NCBI RefSeq assembly: GCF_008725655.1
Contig: NZ_VYXP01000010.1
Location: forward strand, 1-64,000
Direction: 5' to 3'
DNA length: 64,000 nt
Origin: Marinihelvus fidelis
GTDB taxonomy: Bacteria > Pseudomonadota > Gammaproteobacteria > Xanthomonadales > SZUA-36
Shown here: positions 8,265-17,726 of the stretch, piece after piece
Layout: each line of letters begins with the position of its first letter
How positions within the stretch are numbered: position 1 is the stretch's first letter
Made by a program: the position numbers and the translations under genes
The notes under the pieces: generated by a model
What the model saw: only the letters and a program-made list of their open reading frames with translations
What the model was told of the DNA's origin: nothing
Database searches by the model: none

Positions 8265-8581
8265 GTCCAGCTCAGCACGTGACGATGGCGGTGCACCATG
8301 CGGACCCAGTCGTCGTCACCAACCAGCGGAATGTCGGGACTGGCGGGCAGGCCGCGGGCGCGGACATCGGTCTCCAGCGCGCACACCCGCCGGGCACGGG
8401 CCAGCAGGCCGGCCAGCGCCGGAGCGCCATCGTCACCCGGACGTACGGGCGCCAGCAGCGACACGCCGCTGTCCACCAGCAGCACCTCGTCATCCGGGCC
8501 GAGCTGGCCCAGGCAGTCGGCCACGGCATCGGCGCGCGCGCTCATCAGCAGGTGCAGGCGACTGGTGATGTCGTCGGACAC
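8261..8581 (-). CDS. tusB: Sulfur relay protein TusB (DsrH family)
   Basis: Subunit of the TusBCD sulfurtransferase, 106 residues. The N-terminal LHLLMSARADAVADCLGQL and the VLLVDSGVSLL strand fit the DsrH family. It lies between tusC and tusE with a 4-bp overlap to tusE, the usual arrangement. Assignment rests on size, order and weak motif match. Confidence 0.8.
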   Translation of the reverse strand: MSDDITSRLHLLMSARADAVADCLGQLGPDDEVLLVDSGVSLLAPVRPGDDGAPALAGLLARARRVCALETDVRARGLPASPDIPLVGDDDWVRMVHRHRHVLSWT

Positions 8582-8586
8582 GCTTG

Positions 8587-8958
8587 TCAGGCCACCAGCA
8601 GGCGATCGCAGTCGCGCTGGCGGGCGCGCATGTCGGTGGATGACAGCGGCTCGACCTCGACACCGAATGCCATGCCCGACGCGCGCATGGCCTCCAGCGG
8701 CCCGGCCTCGGCCATGAACCGCACCGGGCCCAGCTCGTGCAGCGCCGTCCAGGCGTTGGCCGCGGCCGGCAGTCCCGCAGCGCCGGGTTGGCGCCCGGCC
8801 ACCAGCTGCAGCAGGCCATCACCGACAAAGAACAGTTCCAGGCGCACGTCCATGCTGGCCGCCGCCATGGCCAGGTCCAGCTGGTCGCGACCGCTGCGCC
8901 CCTGCCACGGGGGCTGGCGGACGATCAGCCCCAGCGTTTCCAGGCTGTCGTTGCCCAT
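8587..8958 (-). CDS. tusC: Sulfur relay protein TusC (DsrF family)
   Basis: Structural subunit of the TusBCD complex, 123 residues. The pattern VRQPPWQGRSGRDQLDLAMAA followed by a hydrophobic LELFFVGDGLLQLVAG strand is typical of the DsrF group (short-chain alpha/beta DsrE-like fold). The start codon overlaps the tusD stop by one base (TGATG). Confidence 0.85.
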   Translation of the reverse strand: MGNDSLETLGLIVRQPPWQGRSGRDQLDLAMAAASMDVRLELFFVGDGLLQLVAGRQPGAAGLPAAANAWTALHELGPVRFMAEAGPLEAMRASGMAFGVEVEPLSSTDMRARQRDCDRLLVA

Positions 8959-9311
8959 CAGAAGCTCACCACGCGCGCGCTCTCGCCCATGCGTTCGACC
9001 ACCTCGGCCAGGCCGGCGGGTCGGAACGGGCCAGGCACGGCCGCTTCCACCGCATCATCCCAGCGCCGGGCGGCGGCCGCGGAGCACAGCAGCAGGTCGA
9101 CATCGTGCTGGCGCGCCAGGCTGGCCCACTCAGCGGCCAGGTCGGCGGCACCGGCGTCGCGGGCGCGCCCGGACCAGGCGTTGTAGACGCCGTCGCCCTG
9201 GAAATACACGGCCGCCAGCGGCGCACCGGCGGCCAGCGCCGCGCGCGCGAAACGCATGGCGGTGTGCGCCAGGGTGCTTCCCCATGGGCTGGCATTGACT
9301 ATCAGGAGCAT
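8958..9311 (-). CDS. tusD: Sulfur relay protein TusD (DsrE family)
   Basis: Catalytic subunit of TusBCD that receives the persulfide sulfur from TusA. The 117-residue protein begins MLLIVNASPWGS and contains the DsrE motifs AVYFQGDGVYNA and VDLLLCSAAAARR; the cysteine in LLLCSAAA is at the position of the TusD active-site cysteine. The start is set by homology; a GTG two codons upstream is possible. It leads the leftward operon and is divergent from bepA with 72 bases between them. Confidence 0.88.
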   Translation of the reverse strand: MLLIVNASPWGSTLAHTAMRFARAALAAGAPLAAVYFQGDGVYNAWSGRARDAGAADLAAEWASLARQHDVDLLLCSAAAARRWDDAVEAAVPGPFRPAGLAEVVERMGESARVVSF

Positions 9312-9383
9312 GTTCACGATCGCTTCGCTTCGGGATAAACTGGTCGCTGAAACCGAGAACCCTTCTGGCTCCCGGCTGTCCCA

Positions 9384-10898
9384 ATGAGTCTCATGCAAAC
9401 CCAACCCACGGTCAAGATACCTACCCGCCGCCTGCCCCGCTGGCTGCTGGCCCTCATCGTGGCCGCGGCGGCAACCGCGAGCGTGGCCCAGGAGCGGCGC
9501 ATCGACCTGCCCGACATGGGCAATTCGGCCGACAACTACCTGTCGGACTCGGAAAAGCGCGAGTACGCCGAGGCCATCCTGATGCAGATGCGGGCCTACA
9601 ACATCCTGGTCGATGACCCGCTGATCGCCGGCTACTTCTCCGACATGGGCTTCCGCCTGGTGGCCATGAGCGACGAGCCAACCAAGCCGTTTACCTTCGT
9701 GGTGCTGGACGAGAACCGCGTCAACGCCTTCGCGGCGCCGGGCGGCGTGGTCGCGCTGCACAGCGGGCTGATCCTGGAGGCGGAAACGGAAAGCGAGGTC
9801 GCCGGCGTGCTGGCGCATGAAATCGCCCATATCACCCAGCTGCACCTGTACCGCACGCTGCAGAACGCCCAGAACCTGACCATTCCCATCGCCCTGGGGA
9901 TGCTCGCCCTGATCCTGGCCGGCGGCGGTGGCGGCGAAGCGATTGCCGGCGCGGTGGCCACCGGCACGGGCCTGCAGCAACAGGCGTACATCAATTTCAC
10001 CCGCGCCAACGAATCCGAGGCCGACCGCATCGGCATCCGCACGCTGGCCATGGCCGGCTACGACCCGGAAGGCATGGCGGATTTCTTCGAGCGCCTGAAC
10101 CGGGTCAACCGCACCGGCGGTGAGCAGCCCCCGGAGTTCCTGCGCACGCACCCGGTCACGGTTAACCGCATCGCCGAGGCCAAGGATCGCGCCGCCACGA
10201 TGCAGCAACCCGAGCGCGGCAATGATTTCGGCTTCTACCTGGCCCAGGCCCGGCTGCGTGCGATGTTCGAGCCGCGGCCGGCCGACGCCGAGGCGTGGTT
10301 CCGCAACCGCCTGGAGTTCACCCACGACGAGATCCGCGCCGACGCGCTCCGCTACGGCCTGGCCATTGCCCTGCAGAAGCGGCGCGAGTTCGACGAGGCC
10401 CGCGAACTGCTCGACGAGCTGCTGAAACGACACCCAGGCCGCCTGCCATTCGAATTGCAGATGGCCGCCCTGGATGCCGACACCGGCGATGATGCCGCGG
10501 CCACGGAGCGACTGGCGTCACTGTGGGCCCTGTTCCCCGGCAACCACGCCATCGCCATGCAGTACGGAAAAATTCTGGTTCACCAGGACAACCCCGAAAG
10601 CGCCGCCCTGGCCACCGAGGTGTTACGCCGCCAGCTTCGCGACAAGACCGACGACCCGGCGCTGTACGAACTCTATGCCCGCGCGGCCGCACAGGCCGGC
10701 GAAAGTGTGCGCGCGTCAGAGGCGCTGGCGGAGTCCTACTTCCTGCGCGGCGGCGTCAAGGAGGCCCTGCAACAGCTGGAAATGCTCAAGCGCCGTGATG
10801 ACCTGAACTACTACCAGCGCGCCCGCGTCACGGCCCGCCTGGAGGAGATGCGCATCATCCTGGCGGACTTTGACGTCAGCACGCCGGACGACGCCTGA
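9384..10898 (+). CDS. bepA: BepA-like periplasmic M48 metalloprotease with TPR domain
   Basis: Periplasmic protease/chaperone that acts on stalled outer-membrane proteins such as LptD. The 504-residue protein has a signal segment near residues 17-36 (ending ASVAQ), the zinc motif HEIAH followed by QLH, the third zinc ligand in NESEADRIGI, and a hydrophobic loop LTIPIALGMLALILAGGGGG between them. The C-terminal 200 residues are tetratricopeptide repeats. All features fit BepA/YfgC. It stands upstream of the phoB operon but is separated from it by a PHO-box promoter. Confidence 0.9.
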   Translation: MSLMQTQPTVKIPTRRLPRWLLALIVAAAATASVAQERRIDLPDMGNSADNYLSDSEKREYAEAILMQMRAYNILVDDPLIAGYFSDMGFRLVAMSDEPTKPFTFVVLDENRVNAFAAPGGVVALHSGLILEAETESEVAGVLAHEIAHITQLHLYRTLQNAQNLTIPIALGMLALILAGGGGGEAIAGAVATGTGLQQQAYINFTRANESEADRIGIRTLAMAGYDPEGMADFFERLNRVNRTGGEQPPEFLRTHPVTVNRIAEAKDRAATMQQPERGNDFGFYLAQARLRAMFEPRPADAEAWFRNRLEFTHDEIRADALRYGLAIALQKRREFDEARELLDELLKRHPGRLPFELQMAALDADTGDDAAATERLASLWALFPGNHAIAMQYGKILVHQDNPESAALATEVLRRQLRDKTDDPALYELYARAAAQAGESVRASEALAESYFLRGGVKEALQQLEMLKRRDDLNYYQRARVTARLEEMRIILADFDVSTPDDA

Positions 10899-10914
10899 AA
10901 CACGACTGCCATAA

Positions 10915-10947
10915 CTGTCATGAAACTGTCATGCGCAGGCCTATAAT
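10915..10947 (+). promoter_or_regulatory. PHO box and -10 of the phoB operon
   Basis: Two perfect CTGTCAT half-sites at 10915-10921 and 10926-10932 separated by GAAA give the canonical 11-bp period of a PhoB site. A perfect TATAAT follows at 10942-10947, nine bases downstream, as expected when PhoB replaces a -35 element. A further CTGTCAT at 10951-10957 lies just after the -10. This predicts autoregulated, phosphate-starvation-induced transcription of phoBR-pstS and the genes behind them. Confidence 0.95.
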
Positions 10948-10981
10948 GGGCTGTCATGGTTATAGTGGCTGGGGCAAACCC

Positions 10982-11680
10982 GTGAATAACAAGCAGTCGC
11001 GTGTACTGGTGGTCGATGATGAATCCGCCATCCGCGAGATGATCCAGTTTGCCCTGCGCCGGGCCGGAATGGACGTCACCGGCGCCGAAGACGCCCGTGA
11101 GGCGCTCGCGCGCATCAGCGAAAGCAAGCCGGACATCATCCTGATGGACTGGATGATGCCGGGCGTCAGTGGCATCGAACTCACCCGCCGCCTGCGGCGC
11201 GAGCCGGTCACCGCCGATATCCCGATCATCATGCTGACCGCCAAGGTCACCGAGGACGACAAGGTCGCGGGCTTCGAGGCCGGCACCGACGACTACGTCA
11301 TTAAGCCGTTCTCGCCGCGCGAACTGATCGCTCGCATCAACGCGGTCATGCGCCGCACCAGCCCGGCCGATGACGAAGGCCGCATCGGCGCCGGTGAACT
11401 GACCCTGGACACGGTGTCGCGGCGCGTGCTCGCCAGCGGCGAAGAAGTGCACCTGGGCCCCACCGAGTATCGGCTGCTGGAATTTTTCATGAGCAACCAG
11501 GGCCGGGCCTATAGCCGCTCGCAACTGCTTGACCATGTCTGGGGCACCAACGCCTACCTGGAAGAACGCACCGTGGACGTGCATATCCGCCGCCTGCGCA
11601 AAGCCCTGCAACCGTCCGGACTGGACGACTACGTGCAGACCGTCAGGGGACACGGGTACCGTTTCCTGGCGGGGGAATGA
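10982..11680 (+). CDS. phoB: Phosphate regulon response regulator PhoB
   Basis: OmpR-class regulator of 232 residues. The receiver domain (1-120) has D12/D13, phosphoacceptor D56 (ILMDWMMPG) and the KPFSP lysine; the winged-helix domain contains the RTVDVHIRRLRKAL recognition segment and ends VRGHGYRFLAG. I use the GTG at 10982 because the longer ATG version starts upstream of the predicted -10 element. It is followed six bases later by phoR. Confidence 0.96.
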   Translation: MNNKQSRVLVVDDESAIREMIQFALRRAGMDVTGAEDAREALARISESKPDIILMDWMMPGVSGIELTRRLRREPVTADIPIIMLTAKVTEDDKVAGFEAGTDDYVIKPFSPRELIARINAVMRRTSPADDEGRIGAGELTLDTVSRRVLASGEEVHLGPTEYRLLEFFMSNQGRAYSRSQLLDHVWGTNAYLEERTVDVHIRRLRKALQPSGLDDYVQTVRGHGYRFLAGE

Positions 11681-11686
11681 CCCCGC

Positions 11687-12997
11687 GTGACACGGCGCCA
11701 GTGGCGGTTCCACGCAACCCGCTTTGCCCTTGGCACGGCGGTGGTGTTGCTGGTGGGCGGATTCAGCGGTTACTGGTGGCCGGCCATCGGCATTGCCCTG
11801 GCCGCCTACACGGCGTGGCTGCTGTACAACACCTGGCGCCTGCATCGCTGGTTGCGTGACGGGGACTCCGAGCCACCCGAAAGCCTGGGTGTCTGGTCCG
11901 ACCTTTTTGAACAGATCTCCCGGTTACAGCGGCGTTACCGGGAACAACAGGCCCGGAACCAGGCCATCATCAAGGAGTTCCAGAGCATGACCGACGCCTT
12001 TCCCGACGCCACGCTGGTGCTCGACGAACAGGACGGAATCACCTGGTTCAACAGCGCCGCCGAGCGCATGCTGGGCCTGCGCTTTCCCGAGGACAGTGGC
12101 CAGCCGCTGACCAACCTGCTGCGCGACCCGGAATTCGCCAACTGGATGGCCGTGGACGGCAAGGTCGAGAGCCGTTTCGAAATGGCCAGCCCGCTGGATC
12201 CGAACGTGCACCTGAGCGTGCACTCGGTGCGCCACCGCGAAGACCAGCGCCTGCTGATTCTCCGCGACGTGACCGACCTGCATAACCTGGAGCAGGTGCG
12301 TCGGGACTTCGTCGCCAACGTCTCGCACGAACTACGCACGCCGCTGACTGTGCTGCTGGGTTACCTGGAGTCGCTGGGCGACCAGTTCGATGACGAACTG
12401 GGGCCCGCGGTCAGCCGCATGCAGGAGCAGGCCCGGCAGATGCAGGCACTGCTGAACGACCTGCTGGAACTGTCGCGGCTGCAGTCCGACAACCTGGGCG
12501 GCGAGCAGACCTCGGTGGATGTCTGCGCGATTCTCATGCAGCTCAAGGAGCAGGCGCTGGAGATCAGCCAGGGCAACCACGACATCGACGTTGACTGCCA
12601 GGGCGGGCTGTACCTGACCGGCTCCGAGGCCGACCTGGAAAGTGCATTTCGTAACCTGATCAACAACGCCATCCACTATACTCCCGAGGGCGGGCGCATC
12701 ACGGTACGCTGGAAGGAGAATGCCGACGGCCAGCTGGCCTTTAATGTCAGTGACACCGGCATCGGCATCCCGCGCCGGGATATCCCCAGGCTGACCGAGC
12801 GGTTCTATCGCGTCGGCAGCGACCGGTCCCGCCACACCGGTGGCACCGGGCTGGGGCTGTCAATCGTCAAGCACGTGCTGAACGCGCATGACGCCCGCCT
12901 GGTCATCGAGAGCGTACTGGGAGAAGGCAGCACCTTTACCTGCCTGTTTCCCGCCAAGCGCCGGTCATTGCGGCAGGAGCGCAAGGAGCAAGCATGA
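11687..12997 (+). CDS. phoR: Phosphate regulon sensor kinase PhoR
   Basis: Membrane histidine kinase, 436 residues, GTG start. Two hydrophobic segments near residues 11-48 anchor the N-terminus without a large periplasmic domain, as in PhoR. A PAS domain ([18 protein letters not shown] onward), the H-box [13 protein letters not shown] with H214, and an ATPase domain with [14 protein letters not shown] and [13 protein letters not shown] follow. It overlaps pstS by four bases (ATGA), which couples sensor and phosphate-binding protein. Confidence 0.95.
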   Translation: MTRRQWRFHATRFALGTAVVLLVGGFSGYWWPAIGIALAAYTAWLLYNTWRLHRWLRDGDSEPPESLGVWSDLFEQISRLQRRYREQQARNQAIIKEFQSMTDAFPDATLVLDEQDGITWFNSAAERMLGLRFPEDSGQPLTNLLRDPEFANWMAVDGKVESRFEMASPLDPNVHLSVHSVRHREDQRLLILRDVTDLHNLEQVRRDFVANVSHELRTPLTVLLGYLESLGDQFDDELGPAVSRMQEQARQMQALLNDLLELSRLQSDNLGGEQTSVDVCAILMQLKEQALEISQGNHDIDVDCQGGLYLTGSEADLESAFRNLINNAIHYTPEGGRITVRWKENADGQLAFNVSDTGIGIPRRDIPRLTERFYRVGSDRSRHTGGTGLGLSIVKHVLNAHDARLVIESVLGEGSTFTCLFPAKRRSLRQERKEQA

Positions 12998-14022
12998 AAT
13001 TCAGGAACATCATCACCGGGGCGCTGATCCTCGGCACCCTGGCCGGGCCGGCCTGTGCTTTTGCGCAGGCGCAGCTTGACGAGGCCCTGCCCCGTTACGA
13101 GAAAGTGTCCGGTGTGTCCGGCAACCTCTCCAGCGTGGGCTCGGATACGCTCGCCAACCTGATGACGCTGTGGGCGGAACAGTTCAAGCGCTACTACCCC
13201 AACGTCAACACCCAGGTCCAGGCCGCGGGCTCGTCGACCGCGCCGCCGGCGCTGACCGAGGGCACCGCCAACATCGGCCCGATGAGCCGGCTGATGCGCG
13301 ACCAGGAGATCGAGGCCTTCGAGGCTCGCTACGGTTACCAGCCCACCCTGGTGGCGGTCGCCATCGATGCACTGTCGGTGTTCGTGCACAAGGACAACCC
13401 CATTGACGGCCTGACCGTCGACCAGCTCGACCGGATCTTTTCCGCCACCCGCAACTGCGGCGGCGGCGCGCCCATCGATCTCTGGGGCCAGCTGGGACTG
13501 TCCGGCTCGTGGGAGAACCGCGGGATCCAGCTGTACGGGCGCAACTCGGTGTCCGGCACCTACGGCCACTTCAAGGAGCGCGCGCTGTGCCGCGGCGACT
13601 TCCGTGACACCGTCAATGAACAGCCGGGCTCGGCCTCGGTAGTGCAGTCGGTCTCAACCACGCTGAACGCCATTGGCTACTCGGGCATGGGTTACTCGAC
13701 GTCGTCCGTAAGGGCCGTGCCCATCTCCCTGGGCGAGGATCGCCCGTTCGTGGAAGCGTCCATGGAAGAGGCCATCGCCGGCCGCTACCCGATGTCGCGG
13801 TTCCTGTACCTGTATGTCAACAAGGCCCCCGACCAGCCGCTGTCGCCGCTGGTGCGCGAGTTCCTGCGCATGGTGCTGTCCTACGAGGGCCAGGCCGTGG
13901 TGGTGCGTGACGGCTATGTGCCGTTCCCCGCGGCCGTCGCCGAGCGTGAGCGCGACAAGGTCGCGCCCGCCATGCCGGTGATCGACGCGGCCGCCGACGC
14001 CGCCGACAACCCGGGGTCATGA
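12994..14022 (+). CDS. pstS: Periplasmic phosphate-binding protein PstS (PBP_like)
   Basis: Solute-binding protein of the PstSCAB transporter, 342 residues with a signal peptide of about 25 residues. Phosphate-contact motifs are visible: [19 protein letters not shown] and [14 protein letters not shown]. It is encoded with phoBR rather than with pstCAB-phoU, which lie about 19 kb away under their own PHO box. Its acidic, alanine-rich tail is not needed for the fold. Confidence 0.93.
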   Translation: MKFRNIITGALILGTLAGPACAFAQAQLDEALPRYEKVSGVSGNLSSVGSDTLANLMTLWAEQFKRYYPNVNTQVQAAGSSTAPPALTEGTANIGPMSRLMRDQEIEAFEARYGYQPTLVAVAIDALSVFVHKDNPIDGLTVDQLDRIFSATRNCGGGAPIDLWGQLGLSGSWENRGIQLYGRNSVSGTYGHFKERALCRGDFRDTVNEQPGSASVVQSVSTTLNAIGYSGMGYSTSSVRAVPISLGEDRPFVEASMEEAIAGRYPMSRFLYLYVNKAPDQPLSPLVREFLRMVLSYEGQAVVVRDGYVPFPAAVAERERDKVAPAMPVIDAAADAADNPGS

Positions 14023-14054
14023 AAGCGCAAAGCTGAGCCCGTATACTCAAACGC

Positions 14055-16187
14055 ATGGAATCCAACATCGTCGAGCTGCCGTCGAAGAACGCCTTCCTGA
14101 AGGATCTCGACCAGTACCCACCGGAGTCGCTGCGCGACCCCAGGCTGTTCGTCAGCCGCGAGCTGAGCCTGCTTGAATTCCAGAAGCGCGTGCTGTCACT
14201 GGCGCTGGACGACGCCATTCCCCTGCTGGAGCGACTGCGCTTTCTGAGCATATCCCGCGCCCTGCTGGACGAGTTTTTCGAAGTCCGTGTTGCGGCGCTG
14301 AAGCAGCGCATCCAGCACGGCGCGGCGCGGCCCGGCCCGGACGGCCTGACGCCACTGCATACACTGGCGATGATGCGCGAATCGGCGCTGGATATCGTCA
14401 ACCGCCAGTACGGCGCCTGGCAGTCGGTGCTGCGACCCGCGCTGGCGCGCGAAGGCATCCGCTTTCTCGAAGCCTCGAGCTGGACCGAGCGCCAGCGCAG
14501 CTGGCTGCACAGCTACTTCCGCCGCGAGCTGCTGCCCATTCTCAGCCCGCTGGGGCTGGACCCGGCGCACCCGTTCCCGCGACTGCTGACCAAGAGCCTG
14601 AATTTCCTGGTCGAACTGCACGGCCGCGACGCCTTTGGCCGCGAGGGTTCCGTCGCCCTGGTACGGGCGCCGCGCTCATTGCCGCGACTGATCCGTATCC
14701 CGGTGTCCTATACCCGCGGGCCCTACGATTTCGTCTTCCTGTCATCGGTATTGCAGGCCTTCATGGCAGAACTGTTCCCGGGCATGGAGATCGTCGGTAG
14801 CCACCAGTTCCGTGTCACCCGCGATTCCGAACTACTGGTCGACGAAGAGGAAATCGAGGACCTGGCCAGTGCGCTGCGGCGCGAGCTCATGGACCGCGGT
14901 TATTCCGAAGGAGTTCGACTGGAAGCGCGCCAGACCTGCCCGCCCAACGTGCAGAAGTTCCTGGCCACGCGTTTCGAACTCAGCCCGGAAGACGTCTACC
15001 TGTGTGATGGCCCGGTCAACCTGTACCGCGTCACCGAGGTCATCGACCAGATCGACCGGCCCGACCTGTGCTACCCGGCGCGGCGTCAGCAAATGCCGAG
15101 ACGGCTGGTCAGCAAAACCGACCTGTTCGCCGAGATTCGCCGTGGCGACATCCTGCTGCACCATCCCTACCAGAGTTTCTCACCGGTACTGGACCTGTTA
15201 AGCCAGGCCGCGGTTGACCCGGATGTGCTGGCCATCAAGCAGACGCTGTACCGCACCGGTGTCGACTCGCAGGTGGTCAACCTGCTGATCGAGGCCGCCC
15301 GCGCGGGCAAGGACGTCACCGCGGTCGTCGAGCTGCGTGCGCGCTTCGACGAGGACACCAATATCAGCCTGGCGACGCGGCTGCAGGAGGCCGGTGTGCA
15401 GGTGGTCTACGGCATCGTCGGTCACAAGACCCACGCCAAGATGCTGATGATCGTACGCCGCGAGCGCCGCAAGATCCGTCGCTACGTGCACCTGGGCACC
15501 GGCAACTACCATTCCGGCACCGCCAAGCTCTACACCGACTTCGGCTTACTGACCTGCCACCAGGAGATCACCGAGGACGTACAGAACCTGTTCCAGCAGC
15601 TGTCCGGGCTGGGCCGCGTCATCGAACTGAAGCGCCTGCTGAACTCGCCGTTCACGCTGCATCCGGGGCTGATGGACATGATTGCGCGAGAGGCCGAGCA
15701 CGCCCGCGCGGGCCGCCCGGCGCGTATTGACGCCAAGCTCAACTCCCTGACCGAGCCGAAGATCATCCGCGCCCTGTACGACGCCGCCCGGGACGGCGTC
15801 GACGTGCGTCTCGTGGTGCGCGGCATGTGCTGCCTTCGCCCCGGCATCCCCGGGGTGTCCGAAAACATCCGGGTGCGCTCGATCATCGGCCGCTACCTGG
15901 AGCACTCGCGCATCTACATGTTCGAGAATGGCGGCGAGCGCGAAACCTGGCTATCCAGCGCCGACTGGATGGAGCGCAACCTGTTCCAGCGTGTCGAAGT
16001 GGCGTTTCCTGTTCTTGAGCCGGAACTGTCCGAGCGGGTGCGGCGCGAAGCCATCGAAACCGCCTGGGAGCCGCGCACCGAGGCCTGGGACATGCAGCCC
16101 GACGGCACCTACGAGCGCACGCCGGAGCCGGATGGGCGCAAGTATCGCCATCCGCAGAAGCGCGCGCAGAAAAAGATCCCGCGCTGA
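14055..16187 (+). CDS. ppk: Polyphosphate kinase 1
   Basis: Makes polyphosphate reversibly from ATP. The 710-residue chain has the PPK1 domain order: N domain with RELSLLEFQKRVL, the head domain, then two phospholipase-D-like catalytic domains containing HHPYQSFSPVL, ELRARFDEDTNI, HKTHAKM and HLGTGNYH. H460 in KTHAKM corresponds to the autophosphorylated histidine (H435 in E. coli). It lies 32 bases behind pstS and 12 bases ahead of ppx, probably within the same Pho-controlled transcript. Confidence 0.97.
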   Translation: MESNIVELPSKNAFLKDLDQYPPESLRDPRLFVSRELSLLEFQKRVLSLALDDAIPLLERLRFLSISRALLDEFFEVRVAALKQRIQHGAARPGPDGLTPLHTLAMMRESALDIVNRQYGAWQSVLRPALAREGIRFLEASSWTERQRSWLHSYFRRELLPILSPLGLDPAHPFPRLLTKSLNFLVELHGRDAFGREGSVALVRAPRSLPRLIRIPVSYTRGPYDFVFLSSVLQAFMAELFPGMEIVGSHQFRVTRDSELLVDEEEIEDLASALRRELMDRGYSEGVRLEARQTCPPNVQKFLATRFELSPEDVYLCDGPVNLYRVTEVIDQIDRPDLCYPARRQQMPRRLVSKTDLFAEIRRGDILLHHPYQSFSPVLDLLSQAAVDPDVLAIKQTLYRTGVDSQVVNLLIEAARAGKDVTAVVELRARFDEDTNISLATRLQEAGVQVVYGIVGHKTHAKMLMIVRRERRKIRRYVHLGTGNYHSGTAKLYTDFGLLTCHQEITEDVQNLFQQLSGLGRVIELKRLLNSPFTLHPGLMDMIAREAEHARAGRPARIDAKLNSLTEPKIIRALYDAARDGVDVRLVVRGMCCLRPGIPGVSENIRVRSIIGRYLEHSRIYMFENGGERETWLSSADWMERNLFQRVEVAFPVLEPELSERVRREAIETAWEPRTEAWDMQPDGTYERTPEPDGRKYRHPQKRAQKKIPR

Positions 16188-16199
16188 ACCCATGACGGC

Positions 16200-17723
16200 A
16201 TGACACCGCGTCGCAACGAGGACACCTACGCCGCCATCGACCTGGGCAGCAACAGCTTCCACCTGGTGGTTGCGCAGCGCCAGCACGGCGAGTTGCGCTT
16301 CGTCGACCGCATCCGCGAGATGGTGCGCCTGGGTGGCGGCCTGGACCGTCGCGGCTACCTGGACATGGAAGTACAACAGCGCGCCATCGAATGCCTGGCC
16401 CGCTTCGGCCAGCGACTGCGCGGCATCCCTGCCGGTAATATCCGCGCCGTGGGCACCCAGACCCTGCGCCGCATGCGTCACTCCAGCGCCTTTCTCATGG
16501 TCGCCGAGACCGCACTGGGCTGCCCCGTGGACATCATCGCCGGCCGCGAGGAGGCACGCCTGATCTACCTGGGCGTGTCCCAGGGCGTGTCCGGTCACGA
16601 TGACCGGCGCCTGGTCATCGACATCGGCGGCGGCAGTACCGAGATGGTCATTGGCGAGGGGCTGGAGCCGCTGGAACTGGAAAGCCTGCAGTTTGGCTGC
16701 GTCTCGCTGACGCGCTGGTACTTTGGCAGTGGCAAACTCAGCCGCCGCAAGTTCGACAAGGCCAAGCGCGCCGTGCTCGCGGAAATGCAGGAACTGCAGG
16801 TGCGTTACCGGCAACTCGGCTGGGCCAGCGCCATCGGCTCGTCCGGCACCATCCGCGCCATCGCCGGCATCTGCCAGGCCAGGGGCTGGTGCGAGGAAAC
16901 CATCACGGCCGACGCGCTGAACCAGCTGGTCAGGGAAACACTGGCCTTCAAGACCATCGACGCGGTCAACCTGCCGACCCTCAGTGACCGCCGCCACCCG
17001 GTCTTTATCGGTGGCCTGGTCATGCTCTCCGCCTGTTTCGATGCACTCGGCATCGACCGGCTGCGGGTCTCACCCTTCGCGCTGCGCGAAGGGGTGCTTC
17101 ACGACCTGCTCGGGCGACTGGAACACCGCGACCCGCGGGCCAAGACCGTGGATGCGTTCATGGCGCGTTACGGCGTGGATCCGGCGCAGGTCGCCCGGGT
17201 CCGGAATGTAGCCCTGGCCGCGTTTGAAGGCATCGACGACGGCGATTTCAACACCACTGCCCTGCGCGACATCCTGGGTTGGGCCGCCGGCCTGCACGAA
17301 ACCGGCCTGGGTGTCTCCCACAGCCACTACCAGGTGCACTCCGGTTACCTGGTCGCGGAATCGGACATGGCGGGTTTTTCACAGCAGGAGCAGCAGTTCC
17401 TGGCCACCCTGGTGCGCCACCACCGCCGCGAAATCCCCGGCAAGTACGCGGCCGGCCTGCCCGCCCGCCTGCATGAACCCCTGCGTCGCCTGCTGTTTTG
17501 CCTGCGCTTCGCGGCCATCCTGTGCCGCACCCGCGATGACACTGCGCTGCCACGGTTCGAGGCCAGCCGTGATGGCCACCGCGTGACGGTCGACTTCGAA
17601 CCGGAATGGGCCATGGGGCACCCGCTGACGCTGGCCGACCTGGAGCAGGAGCGGGTCCAGCTGCGGGTACCCGGCATCGACCTGGATATCAGCCTGGGCC
17701 TGGTCCGCAACTCCGGCGCCTGA
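16200..17723 (+). CDS. ppx: Exopolyphosphatase / guanosine pentaphosphate phosphatase
   Basis: Removes terminal phosphates from polyphosphate or converts pppGpp to ppGpp. The 507-residue chain starts with the ASKHA phosphate loops AAIDLGSNSFHLVVA and VIDIGGGSTEMVIG. The C-terminal third has HD-type helices with HHRREIPGKYAAG, as in the Ppx/GppA long form. Co-location with ppk is the classical pairing of synthesis and breakdown. Ppx and GppA cannot be separated by sequence alone here, but the ppk neighbour favours Ppx. Confidence 0.94.
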   Translation: MTPRRNEDTYAAIDLGSNSFHLVVAQRQHGELRFVDRIREMVRLGGGLDRRGYLDMEVQQRAIECLARFGQRLRGIPAGNIRAVGTQTLRRMRHSSAFLMVAETALGCPVDIIAGREEARLIYLGVSQGVSGHDDRRLVIDIGGGSTEMVIGEGLEPLELESLQFGCVSLTRWYFGSGKLSRRKFDKAKRAVLAEMQELQVRYRQLGWASAIGSSGTIRAIAGICQARGWCEETITADALNQLVRETLAFKTIDAVNLPTLSDRRHPVFIGGLVMLSACFDALGIDRLRVSPFALREGVLHDLLGRLEHRDPRAKTVDAFMARYGVDPAQVARVRNVALAAFEGIDDGDFNTTALRDILGWAAGLHETGLGVSHSHYQVHSGYLVAESDMAGFSQQEQQFLATLVRHHRREIPGKYAAGLPARLHEPLRRLLFCLRFAAILCRTRDDTALPRFEASRDGHRVTVDFEPEWAMGHPLTLADLEQERVQLRVPGIDLDISLGLVRNSGA

Positions 17724-17726
17724 CGG

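Noticed and set aside
8958-10433. A 491-codon frame covering tusD and the antisense of bepA
   Set aside because: Only the last 117 codons resemble a protein (TusD); the rest is antisense to bepA.
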